Shown here: piece by piece, positions 40,972 through 49,211 of the stretch
Position numbering within the stretch: position 1 is the stretch's first letter
Layout: every line of letters begins with the position of its first letter
Origin: Xanthomonas sp. Leaf131
GTDB lineage: Bacteria; Pseudomonadota; Gammaproteobacteria; Xanthomonadales; Xanthomonadaceae
Length of the DNA stretch: 64,000 nt
Reading direction: 5' to 3'
Assembly (NCBI RefSeq): GCF_001423495.1
Contig: NZ_LMOG01000019.1
Coordinates: 279,882 to 343,881, forward strand
Notes under the pieces: model-generated
What the model saw: the letters and a program-made list of their open reading frames with translations, nothing else
Told to the model about the DNA's origin: nothing
Database searches by the model: none
Position numbers and translations under genes: made by a program

Positions 40972-41532
40972 ATGGGGATCTCCATGCTAAGTACTTGTGA
41001 GGTTCCTGCGAACCCGCGATGGCGGTCAGTGCAGCGCAAAAACGGATTTACATTGGTGGAGCTAATGACAGCAATTGCTGTAATGGCAATTCTGGCTGCC
41101 ATTGCTGTCCCTAGCTTTAATACGTTCATCAATGACAGCCGTTTGGCGTCGCAGGCCAACGAACTGATTGGAACATTACAGTACGCGCGCTCGGAAGCGA
41201 TTCGACGGAATAGAAAAGTGACGGTCTGTCCATCGTCAAATGGCTCAAGCTGTTTGACGAGTACAACATGGACCCGATGGATCGCCCGGATTGACAATAC
41301 TGGCGAAGTGCTGCGGGACTTCTCTGGTAAGGCCGGCGTCACTGCCACAGGGAATGTCAGCGCGATCGTCTATGGCTCGGACGGGTTGGCGAAGGCCAGC
41401 ACCGGCATGCTTGCGACAGCACAGATTGTGGTGTGCATGAATACAGCAAGGCCTGCAGAGAATCGTCGTTTGGTACAACTGGCGGGGGGGTCTCGCCTTG
41501 AGGTCAAGCGAGAGTCGGGAAGTTGTCCTTAA
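40972..41532 (+). CDS. GspH/FimT-family minor pseudopilin (FimU-like), first gene of pilin operon
   Basis: 186 residues. It has a class III (type IVa) prepilin leader ending NG, with cleavage at Gly25/Phe26 followed by TLVEL and the conserved Glu30, then a hydrophobic helix and a globular GspH domain with a C-terminal Cys. It lacks the GRxR DNA-binding motif (the C-terminal strand has GGSRLEV), so by position it matches FimU of pseudomonads, which primes pilus assembly together with PilV, PilW, PilX and PilE. ATG 40972 is used; ATG 40984, with GGGGA upstream, is an alternative. Confidence 0.88.
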   Translation: MGISMLSTCEVPANPRWRSVQRKNGFTLVELMTAIAVMAILAAIAVPSFNTFINDSRLASQANELIGTLQYARSEAIRRNRKVTVCPSSNGSSCLTSTTWTRWIARIDNTGEVLRDFSGKAGVTATGNVSAIVYGSDGLAKASTGMLATAQIVVCMNTARPAENRRLVQLAGGSRLEVKRESGSCP

Positions 41533-41568
41533 GTTAGTTGCCGCGTGACGCCCCATCAGGAGAAATCG

Positions 41569-42051
41569 ATGTATCGTTCTTTGTCTACGCAGCTGCAGCG
41601 CGGCGCGACCTTGATAGAGGTAATGATTTCAGTACTGGTCATGGCAATTGGCTTGCTTGGAATCGCCGCAATGCAGACCACAGCATTGCGGAATAGCCAG
41701 AGTTCACTCGAAAGAAGCGGTGCTGTAATTCAGGCATATACGGTATTGGATTCAATGCGCGCCAATCGTGATACTGCATTGGCTGGTGGATATAATACAG
41801 CAGGCTACCTTTGTACTGCGCCGACCGGTGCGTCACTTGCGGAAACTGACAAAGCCGCGTGGTTGAGGGCCTGGAAAGGAAGTGTAGGAGCTGCAATGGA
41901 CGATGTAAGCGCCTGTGGCAGTATAGATTGCCAAGGCGGAATCTGTGATATCGGACTGAAGTGGGATGACAGCAGGGCAGTCAATGCGGCTGGCAGCAAA
42001 AAAGAGGCTGGCAATTCTGCCCAGGAATTTATGACTACGGTGCAGTTATGA
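41569..42051 (+). CDS. pilV: Type IV pilus minor pilin PilV
   Basis: 160 residues. ATG 41569 follows a strong CAGGAGA ribosome site and places the prepilin cleavage at Gly12/Ala13 (RGATLIEV, Glu17). The N-terminal helix (MISVLVMAIGLLGIAAMQ) is typical of PilV. The globular part has several Cys. It belongs to the priming complex at the pilus tip. Its stop overlaps the pilW start. Confidence 0.9.
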   Translation: MYRSLSTQLQRGATLIEVMISVLVMAIGLLGIAAMQTTALRNSQSSLERSGAVIQAYTVLDSMRANRDTALAGGYNTAGYLCTAPTGASLAETDKAAWLRAWKGSVGAAMDDVSACGSIDCQGGICDIGLKWDDSRAVNAAGSKKEAGNSAQEFMTTVQL

Positions 42052-43052
42052 GCGCAATGCGTAGTAGGGAACGTGGTAGCCGTATTAAAAGCAGCGGCTT
42101 CACAATGGTCGAGCTCATGATAGCGCTGCTGCTTGGTCTGCTAGTGGTAGGTGCTGCCATTGGCATTTTTGCCTCCAATCGCCAGACGTATCGAGCTACC
42201 GAGGGCCTTGGGAGAATGCAAGAAGGGGTGCGTAACGCTTTTGAGTTAATGGCGAGAGACGTGCGTGAAGCTGCCGGAAATCCTTGCGTCAATAACCTGC
42301 CTATAGCGAATGTCCTTGAGAGCTCTTCTTCCAGGTGGTGGAGTAACCTGAATCAGTGGGGCGATGCTTTTCGCGGATATGGGGCGACAGAAGACGCTGC
42401 GGATCTGACTGTTGGCGGAAGTAATGGACAGCGCCTTGCAGGTACCGAAGTACTGCAATTGTTTGCGGCTGATGAGAATGCGGCGACCATCAGTCTGCAT
42501 GACACTGCGACTGCGAAATTTACAGTGAATACTGCCAGTCACGGTTTGAATGCAGGCGACTTGGCGGTTGCCTGCAATTCACGTCAGGCGTCAATTTTCC
42601 AAGTGTCGTCGGTTAGCGGTCAAGACATTTTCCATGCGCGAGCTGGAACGCCGGGGAACTGTACGCTGGGTCTTGGAGTACCTATGAGTTGTGCCACAGG
42701 CACCGTCTTCAATTACGCGGCCTCTGGTTCAGTCCTGGTCCGTTTGCATGCAACTCGCTGGTATATCGGTAACGGCACTAATGGGCCATCCTTATATCAG
42801 CAAGTTGCCACCGCCAATGGCACTGTAACGACGCAGGAAGTGGCTGAGGGTGTCAAGAATCTCAGTGTGCTCTATCTAGTAAAAGGCAGTAATAGCTACG
42901 TCAGTGCATCTGCGGTTGGAACCCGTTGGGCGGATGTTATCGCAGCGCGTATGAGCCTCAGTCTTGTCGGCACCGATAGCATCGGCGTGGGGTCTGCAGT
43001 GATTGAACGTCAATTGGTCCACGTCGCAAGCCTGCGGAACCGCAACCCATGA
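42048..43052 (+). CDS. pilW: Type IV pilus minor pilin PilW
   Basis: 334 residues. The prepilin leader is cleaved at Gly17/Phe18 (SGFTMVELM, Glu22). PilW-type features include IGIFASNRQTYRATEGLGRMQEGVRNAFELMARDVREAG-like sequence after the helix. The globular domain is large, as usual for PilW. ATGA overlaps link it to pilV and pilX. Confidence 0.92.
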   Translation: MSAMRSRERGSRIKSSGFTMVELMIALLLGLLVVGAAIGIFASNRQTYRATEGLGRMQEGVRNAFELMARDVREAAGNPCVNNLPIANVLESSSSRWWSNLNQWGDAFRGYGATEDAADLTVGGSNGQRLAGTEVLQLFAADENAATISLHDTATAKFTVNTASHGLNAGDLAVACNSRQASIFQVSSVSGQDIFHARAGTPGNCTLGLGVPMSCATGTVFNYAASGSVLVRLHATRWYIGNGTNGPSLYQQVATANGTVTTQEVAEGVKNLSVLYLVKGSNSYVSASAVGTRWADVIAARMSLSLVGTDSIGVGSAVIERQLVHVASLRNRNP

Positions 43053-43582
43053 GAGAGCTAATCCATTTGCCAGTTGCTTTAGAACAGCGTGGCGCATCTT
43101 TGATTGTAGTGCTGATTTTGCTTTTGGTCATGACGCTTCTTGGTTTGACTGTATTGCGGAACACTACTCTCGAAGAGCGCATGGCCGCTAACTTGTATGA
43201 TCGAAGTCTCGGCTTTCAGGCAGCCGAATCTGCCCTGCGTCAGGGTGAGTTGCTTGCGCAGGCAACCCTCGCTTCTGCAGTTCCGAGCAGTGGATGCACT
43301 GCGGGTGTCTGCAGTACACCAGTGGCAACTGACTCAGACCGCTGGCTGAATAACAGTTTCGCCGGCTGGCTTAATGCGACCAATGATATTTCTGATAAAG
43401 CACCTCTTCCCAGGGCCAAGTATTTTATCGAGTACATGGGTGAGGCTCCCACATGGCCAGCGTGCGATCGCAAAGTGCCAATCGATGCGCAATGTCTTAC
43501 TCCGCGCTATCGCATCACTGCGTTAGCAGAAGAGGCGGACCGCGCCAGTGTCCTGCTACAGACCAATTATCTAGTTCGCTGA
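43049..43582 (+). CDS. pilX: Type IV pilus minor pilin PilX
   Basis: 177 residues. The leader ends RG, with Ala16 as the first mature residue (ASLIVVLILLL). The fifth mature residue is Val rather than Glu, as is common in PilX, which sits at the tip. LEERMAANLYDRSLGFQAAESALRQGE is the PilX N-domain signature. Four Cys are in the globular part. It overlaps pilW by 4 bp. Confidence 0.92.
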   Translation: MRELIHLPVALEQRGASLIVVLILLLVMTLLGLTVLRNTTLEERMAANLYDRSLGFQAAESALRQGELLAQATLASAVPSSGCTAGVCSTPVATDSDRWLNNSFAGWLNATNDISDKAPLPRAKYFIEYMGEAPTWPACDRKVPIDAQCLTPRYRITALAEEADRASVLLQTNYLVR

Positions 43583-43593
43583 GGACGTTTGCC

Positions 43594-46500
43594 ATGCGCA
43601 CGCCGCAAACCAAAAATAATTCCTGGCATCGGCGGTTATTCGCTCGTGCAACTCCTGTGCTGTTTGCTTACTTTGCGACTTTGTTGGCAATACCCGTCAA
43701 TGCTGGCATCACATTGCCTTCAGATCCCCTGACTACCTCCAGTCGCGTGCCTCCGAATATTCTATTTATTTTGGATGATTCGGGTTCCATGCAATGGAAG
43801 TATATGTACAACCCTGATGTTTCCAGTATCTCTGGTGGCGGAATTTCCAGTATTCCTACCGGCGACAATAGAACCGCGGACAACGACTACGGGTCAGATA
43901 GCGTCGATCTGGCGGCTTTCTATGATCTCAATTATGTGACAAACACGCTTTATTATAATCCTAACGTATCATACAACGCTTGGCTGGACTCCACAGGCAC
44001 GCCGCTCGTGGGAGGGTTGAGTTACACCGCGGCATACTCTGATAATGTCAACGTGCAGAGCACGTTCGCAAATACCACGAGTGCTACTGTGAATCTTTCC
44101 AGCGTTGTAAGGACTTTCTACTTCCCTAAGGGCGATATTTCCAATTATTCTGATGCTACTCAATACTACCGGTATCAAATTCTTACTGGCGGGCAGGTAG
44201 TCCGTAGTGAGCGCATGCAAGGTGTATCGAGAAGCGATAGCGGAACGCTGGCATCTGGATTGTCAGGCGCTGCTGGAGTATTTAGCGCAATTTACTCAAT
44301 AAATTTGCCGGCAGGTGCTTCAAATTTATCAATTCAAACCGCAAGCTCTGCCAACTGTAGGAATGCGCGTTGTGCTGATCTTTACGTCAGGTTGAACGCC
44401 ACGCCAACTTTGGCGCAGTCTGATTGTGCCCAAAACTCGAATGGAAATTCAGAGGCGTGCAACTTCTCATCTCCGGCGGCAGGTGTTTACAATGTCCGAG
44501 TATATGGTGGTAGTGCTTATTCGGCTGTTACATTGAGTTACAGTTATGATATTTTGAATGGCAATGGTGTCTCCAATGCCGGTTGCGATACGAGTACTTC
44601 TGGCTGGGGATGGAGGAATTGCACTTATTCGACCCCGGTCATCGTAGATAGCCAAGGTAATTCAAGATCCAGGACCGATGCCGAAGAAAGAACCAACTTT
44701 GCTGCATGGTATTCTTACTATCGTACCCGTACGAAAGCAGCAAAGGCCGCTGCCGGCACCGCTTTTAGTGAGCTTGGGACCGATGTTCGTGTTGGTTATC
44801 GCACTATCTGGGGGCGTAATGGGGCAAATACCAATGCCAACATACCTACGCAGACTGTCCCAATTCCCGTTGCGTATAATCAGGGTTTATTCGATGATCC
44901 GAACGGCGTATCCGGCACGAATAACAACCGAGCTGAATGGTATCGGAGACTTTATTCGACCATAGCGTCAAATGGTACGCCACTGCGCAGCGCCCTTACG
45001 AACGCCGGCGAATATTTTTCGCAGACAAATGCTTCGGGGCCGTATGGGCCGGAAGCTGGTTCTAACCAACTTCAGTGCAGGCAAAATTTCACTATCTTGA
45101 CTACGGATGGCTACTGGAATAGCGATAGCGGTTTCAACTCCGGAGGTAATCAGGATGGCTCCGATGGCAGCGCAATTTTAAGGCCGGACAATTCGTCCTA
45201 TACCTATACAGCTTCGCGACCCTACAGTGATGGCCTTTCCAATACCTTGGCGGACGTCGCCATGCGCTATTGGAAAAATGATCTTCGTGCAGATATGCCC
45301 AATATTGTGCCGACGACAGGAGCCGACCCTGCATTCTGGCAGCACATGGTGACGTTCGGTCTATCTATTGGTCTCAGAGGGGACTTGGATCCAGCATCAG
45401 ATCTGCCGGCAATCACTGCGGGAACTAAGGCGTGGCCGAGCCCGGTCGCGGATAACATCACTACGATCGATGATCTTTGGCATGCTTCGGTCAATGGTCG
45501 AGGCCGATTTGTTGCGGCAAGCAATCCGGGCCAGGTAACAAGCGGTTTGCGTGCGGCATTGTCCTCGGTTACTGAGCGAACAGGTTCATTTTCGAATGTG
45601 TCTGCAAATTCAACATCGCTGACTACAGGAACCCGGGTCTATCAGGCAACCTACGTTTCAGGAGTATGGACGGGGGAAGTGACTTCTTATCCAGTCACTG
45701 CGGCTGATGGAGTGTCGACGACCGCGAGTTGGAGAGCGTCTGAACAAATTCCCACCGTTAATCGCAAAGTCTTTACTTCCGACGGAGTCAGAGGATTGGC
45801 TTTTCCAGCATCGGCGACAGTGGCGCAAATTGCGTCGCTGGCTCGGGTTGGAGGAAGTAATTATCCCGTGAGTGGTGAGGATAATGCTGCATATATTGCA
45901 GGAACGCGTAGGCTTGAAATTCAGAATGGCGGTACATTGCGTAACCGGAGTCGCATTCTAGGAGATATCGTCAGCTCGTCTCCGGCGTATGTTCCAGAGA
46001 CGAATAGTCTTTACGTTGGATCTAACGACGGCATGCTGCATGCGATAAATGCCGCGAATGGTGCCGAGTTGTTTGCCTATCTTCCAAATGGAGTCAGTTG
46101 GAGTGGTCTGAATTCTTTGAGTCGTCCAGATTATACGCACAGGTACTCTGTAGATGGTCCGGTTGTCGTGTCTACGCGGACCCAGACTCCGGGTAAAAAC
46201 ACCTTGGTCGGCACTCTTGGGAAGGGCGGCAAAGGCCTATTTGCGCTGGACGTAACCAATCCGACGACTTTTGGCGTGGGTAACTTCAAGTGGGAGGTGA
46301 CAGAGCAAGGTGGCGATATGGGTTTGATACAGTCCAAGCCTGTTATTGCAAAGCTTAACACCGGGGAGACCGCGTTGATTGTCAGCAATGGAGTCAATAG
46401 CACCAACGGTCGTGCTGTTCTGTTGATTTATAATCTTGATACCGGCGCATTGATTAGGAAGATCGACACAGGCGTTGGTTCACCCGTCACGGATAGTGCT

Positions 46501-47394
46501 GATTCGAACGGGTTGTCTACTTCTGTTGGTTGGGATTCTGATGGCAACGGTACTGTGGATGCTGTTTACGCTGGTGACTTACTCGGGAATCTCTGGAAAT
46601 TCGATGTCTCGTCATCGACCGCTACGACATGGGGTGTAGCGAATAGCGCACGACCTATTTTTGCGGCTACTTATACCGGAGGAGCTACGCCAGTGCGCCA
46701 GCCCATTACTGGTGGATTGACAGTTGCTCTGAATCCTACGACCTTCAAGACATGGGTATTCTTTGGTACTGGCCGGTTGATGACAACTGGCGACTTGACA
46801 AATATGGATGTTCAAAGCATGTATGGTTTTGTCGATGACGGTACAGTAATCGTTCGAAGCGGCGCATCAGCGAATCTTACGCGTCGCACCACTGTTGTTG
46901 CTGGTACGCTGGGCGGCAGGCCGGTTCGCTCGTTCGAGGCGAATTCTCCTTTGCCTGCTACATCAAAGGGCTGGTACGTCGATCTGGTGGCACCGCCACA
47001 GCCAGGCACGGCAGAGGGCGAACGTATCGTGAGTGATGCACAATTGCTGGGCGATGTTCTAGTAACTTCCAGCGTTATTCCCACTGCTAGTGCTTGTCAG
47101 GCAGATGGACGTGGCTACTTAAATGCTTTGGACGCCTTCACCGGTACCAGTAGCAATTCTTCGTTCTTCGACTTGGATGGCGATGGTAGCTTTACCGACG
47201 AAAAATTAACGAGCGGAGGTCGAGACATTCCAGTTGGATCAGTGGACTTAGGAGTGGGAATGCCGACGTTGGCGAACTTGCTCCGCGGGAGGGCAGTCTT
47301 GGGTGGTTCGTCAGGTAATAATGCAAGCGTGGGCATCCCAGAAAATCGTAACGTTGGACGTGTGTCTTGGCGCGAAGTGAAGCGAGGAGATTGA
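43594..47394 (+). CDS. pilY1: PilY1-type pilus-tip adhesin and calcium-dependent regulator
   Basis: 1266 residues, secreted via an N-terminal signal (FAYFATLLAIPVNA, about 24-37). ATG 43594 is chosen, 9 nt after GAGG, just past the pilX stop. A von Willebrand-like MIDAS motif DDSGSM is at 61-66. The C-terminal third is the PilY1 beta-propeller with the calcium site DSDGNGTVD at 981-989 (Asp981, Asp983, Asn985, Asp989). A second Asp-rich motif DLDGDGSFTDE begins at 1193. In pseudomonads PilY1 controls pilus extension and retraction, surface sensing and adhesion. Codon use looks more AT-rich than in the flanking housekeeping genes. Confidence 0.95.
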   Translation: MRTPQTKNNSWHRRLFARATPVLFAYFATLLAIPVNAGITLPSDPLTTSSRVPPNILFILDDSGSMQWKYMYNPDVSSISGGGISSIPTGDNRTADNDYGSDSVDLAAFYDLNYVTNTLYYNPNVSYNAWLDSTGTPLVGGLSYTAAYSDNVNVQSTFANTTSATVNLSSVVRTFYFPKGDISNYSDATQYYRYQILTGGQVVRSERMQGVSRSDSGTLASGLSGAAGVFSAIYSINLPAGASNLSIQTASSANCRNARCADLYVRLNATPTLAQSDCAQNSNGNSEACNFSSPAAGVYNVRVYGGSAYSAVTLSYSYDILNGNGVSNAGCDTSTSGWGWRNCTYSTPVIVDSQGNSRSRTDAEERTNFAAWYSYYRTRTKAAKAAAGTAFSELGTDVRVGYRTIWGRNGANTNANIPTQTVPIPVAYNQGLFDDPNGVSGTNNNRAEWYRRLYSTIASNGTPLRSALTNAGEYFSQTNASGPYGPEAGSNQLQCRQNFTILTTDGYWNSDSGFNSGGNQDGSDGSAILRPDNSSYTYTASRPYSDGLSNTLADVAMRYWKNDLRADMPNIVPTTGADPAFWQHMVTFGLSIGLRGDLDPASDLPAITAGTKAWPSPVADNITTIDDLWHASVNGRGRFVAASNPGQVTSGLRAALSSVTERTGSFSNVSANSTSLTTGTRVYQATYVSGVWTGEVTSYPVTAADGVSTTASWRASEQIPTVNRKVFTSDGVRGLAFPASATVAQIASLARVGGSNYPVSGEDNAAYIAGTRRLEIQNGGTLRNRSRILGDIVSSSPAYVPETNSLYVGSNDGMLHAINAANGAELFAYLPNGVSWSGLNSLSRPDYTHRYSVDGPVVVSTRTQTPGKNTLVGTLGKGGKGLFALDVTNPTTFGVGNFKWEVTEQGGDMGLIQSKPVIAKLNTGETALIVSNGVNSTNGRAVLLIYNLDTGALIRKIDTGVGSPVTDSADSNGLSTSVGWDSDGNGTVDAVYAGDLLGNLWKFDVSSSTATTWGVANSARPIFAATYTGGATPVRQPITGGLTVALNPTTFKTWVFFGTGRLMTTGDLTNMDVQSMYGFVDDGTVIVRSGASANLTRRTTVVAGTLGGRPVRSFEANSPLPATSKGWYVDLVAPPQPGTAEGERIVSDAQLLGDVLVTSSVIPTASACQADGRGYLNALDAFTGTSSNSSFFDLDGDGSFTDEKLTSGGRDIPVGSVDLGVGMPTLANLLRGRAVLGGSSGNNASVGIPENRNVGRVSWREVKRGD

Positions 47395-47397
47395 TCG

Positions 47398-47838
47398 ATG
47401 TACACATCGAGTGGGTTTAATTATCGACGGATGTCCCGTATGCGATCTCGCGACCGTGGGTTTACGCTAATGGAGGTCATGGTTGTGGTGGCCGTCATTG
47501 CGATTCTGTCAGCGATTGCGTTCCCGAGCTATAACGCATACGTGGTGAAAACACGTAGGTCCGCAGCTACCGTTTGTTTGCAGGAGCGAGCGCAGCTCAT
47601 GGAGCGTTATTACACCACCAAGCTGACCTACGTCGATGCGCCAGCGCCAGCAGTTTGCGATGGGATTGTCAATTCTTATGCGATAGCATTTGAATCGACG
47701 CCTACAGCTAAAGCGTTTGTGTTGACGGCAACTCCATCCACCTCACAGAAAGATCCCAAGTGCGGCACGTTGACTCTCAACCAGAAGGGCGAGCGAGGTG
47801 AGTCTGGCACAGCGGCTTCGGCTGCTGAGTGCTGGTGA
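47398..47838 (+). CDS. pilE: Type IV pilus minor pilin PilE
   Basis: 146 residues. Leader cleavage at Gly21/Phe22 (RGFTLMEVMVVVAVIAILSAIA, with Glu26). A PilE-type helix follows with AFPSYNAYVVKTRRSAATVCLQERAQLMERYY, and a Cys near each end likely forms the D-region disulphide. The start is ATG 47398, 3 bp after pilY1. Last gene of the operon. Confidence 0.92.
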   Translation: MYTSSGFNYRRMSRMRSRDRGFTLMEVMVVVAVIAILSAIAFPSYNAYVVKTRRSAATVCLQERAQLMERYYTTKLTYVDAPAPAVCDGIVNSYAIAFESTPTAKAFVLTATPSTSQKDPKCGTLTLNQKGERGESGTAASAAECW

Positions 47839-47933
47839 CTTTTTCGTGAAAGTAGCTTGCCTCCGCCATCCGACCTCCTCTCTCTATAACTTGGACCAGC
47901 CAGAACTGGCGAATTCGGCTAAACACTGGCACA

Positions 47934-48182
47934 AATAAGTCGAAGTTTACGGAAGAGCGGGTCGCGTTCGCCCTGAAGCGGGCCGATACCGGCACGACGG
48001 GCGAGGAGATTTGTCGCAAGATGGGTATCATCCAAGCCGCTTTCTAAACTTGGCGCAAGAAATTCGGCGGGCTAGGCGTCATCCAACTGCGTCGGCTACG
48101 CCAGCTTGAGTAAGACAACAGCAGGCCCGAACAACTGATCGCCGATCTGAGCCTGGACAAGGTAATTCTGCAGGACGTGGAT
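47934..48182 (+). pseudogene. IS3-family orfA transposase remnant (two in-frame stops)
   Basis: Reading 47934 onward gives NKSKFTEERVAFALKRADTG, then TTGEEICRKMGI, a stop at 48045 where a Tyr is expected, WRKKFGGLGV, RRLRQLE, a second stop at 48111, and LIADLSLDKVILQDV. That is the HTH OrfA protein of IS3-family elements, with the frame kept but two nonsense changes. The OrfB part is absent; sequence from 48183 to about 48350 shows no gene. No terminal repeats are recognisable, so it is an old fragment between pilE and tRNA-Asn. Confidence 0.8.
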
Positions 48183-48352
48183 CAACAACTTCGCGCTCAC
48201 TCATCGATCGTCGATGCTTCCCCGGCCGAGTTCGTTGCCCGATTCACTAGCCCACCTATAGCCGAATTTTCCAGCTCTGCTCGGGCTTAACGCGGGCGGG
48301 GGAGGGGGGGCAAAGGTCAGGTGCTGCCTAATCTTTGGTTCTCACGAACAAC

Positions 48353-48383
48353 AAAAAAGGGCTTGCAAAGTTTGCAAGCCCTT
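48353..48383 (-). terminator. Intrinsic terminator downstream of tRNA-Asn
   Basis: On the minus strand AAGGGCTTGCAAA faces TTTGCAAGCCCTT around a central base, a near-perfect palindrome, followed by a run of T (AAAAAA at 48353-48358 on the plus strand). It lies just after the tRNA 3' end. Confidence 0.85.
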
Positions 48384-48390
48384 GATGTTT

Positions 48391-48467
48391 TGGCGCCCGA
48401 AGTTGGACTCGAACCAACGACCCCCTGATTAACAGTCAAGTGCTCTAACCGGCTGAGCTATTCGGGC
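48391..48467 (-). tRNA. tRNA-Asn (anticodon GTT)
   Basis: 77 nt on the minus strand including CCA. The acceptor GCCCGAA pairs with TTCGGGC, the anticodon loop CTGTTAA gives GTT, and the T-loop is GGTTCGAGTCC. Discriminator base is G, typical for Asn. It stands alone between an IS remnant and the FimT-like gene. Confidence 0.96.
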
Positions 48468-48477
48468 GGGGAGACAA

Positions 48478-48506
48478 ATTATAGGGAGCCGTCGTCGCAT
48501 GCGCAA
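48478..48506 (-). promoter_or_regulatory. Promoter for tRNA-Asn
   Basis: On the minus strand, TTGCGC (-35, 48506-48501) and a perfect TATAAT (-10, 48483-48478) are 17 bp apart and end 10 bp before the tRNA. It overlaps the end of the interval after the FimT-like gene on the same strand. Confidence 0.8.
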
Positions 48507-48525
48507 CCCCCTGTGAACACTAATT

Positions 48526-49062
48526 TCAGAAGGGACATTGCTGATGGGCTATGAGCAATCGGGATCGTTGTCTGCCGGCGACATTGACAATCACTTGGCC
48601 CTTTAGAAGCCCGTTGGTGCAGACGTGAAATGTCAGATTGCTGCCGGCTGTCCTGCCTAGTGAGCCGTAGCGGACCTGTTCACGCCCCGACGAGGTGTGA
48701 ATGCTGAGCCTTGGGGCAGTGCCTGATGTTCGTATGCTTATGATTCGGCTAGTGCTGTCAGGCTTCCTATTGCCGTCAGGATCAGCATATATCAGCCACC
48801 CTTGCGTCCAATCGTTGCTGTCATCACAGCTGTCATGGGAAACGCTTGGACACATTGCCACAGCGCTTCCACGCGAAATTGCGGCTGACCGGGCCATCGC
48901 CAAATGGGTGGAGAGTTCGAACATAAGTGCGCGTACTTGCTGCGCTTGACGTAGCTCCGTGAAAGACGGCCACGCAATCGCCAGGAGTAAGGCGAGTACT
49001 GCGGTCGTGATCGTGCTCTCTATCAAGGTGAAGCCTGCTTGCTGACAATGGATCCTGTCCAT
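48526..49062 (-). CDS. fimT: FimT-like pseudopilin with C-terminal GRxR motif
   Basis: 178 residues. Prepilin cleavage at Gly10/Phe11 (AGFTLIES, Glu15), a hydrophobic helix, then a GspH/FimT domain. Near the C-terminus it has Gly163-Arg-Gln-Arg166, the GRxR motif that in Legionella FimT is needed for DNA binding during natural transformation. The plus-strand GspH-family gene at 40972 lacks it. So this one is the likelier DNA-uptake pseudopilin, and the name rests on the motif and family. The gene is transcribed alone toward tRNA-Asn. Confidence 0.85.
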   Translation of the reverse strand: MDRIHCQQAGFTLIESTITTAVLALLLAIAWPSFTELRQAQQVRALMFELSTHLAMARSAAISRGSAVAMCPSVSHDSCDDSNDWTQGWLIYADPDGNRKPDSTSRIISIRTSGTAPRLSIHTSSGREQVRYGSLGRTAGSNLTFHVCTNGLLKGQVIVNVAGRQRSRLLIAHQQCPF

Positions 49063-49211
49063 GGGAGATGCGCCACCTGTTGGGGGGTGAAGCGTCTAAC
49101 GTCTAATCCTCGGGAGCCATCAGCATGCTTCTGAATAGTAGGTAGGAAAGCCGCGAACATGGCCATCATCCGCCGTCGCTATACTGCACAGTCGATTGAG
49201 GGCACCGCTCC

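Noticed and set aside
48183..48350. Possible continuation of the IS element (OrfB) after the orfA remnant
   Set aside because: The translation in the continuing frame shows no transposase catalytic motif; only orfA similarity is supported.
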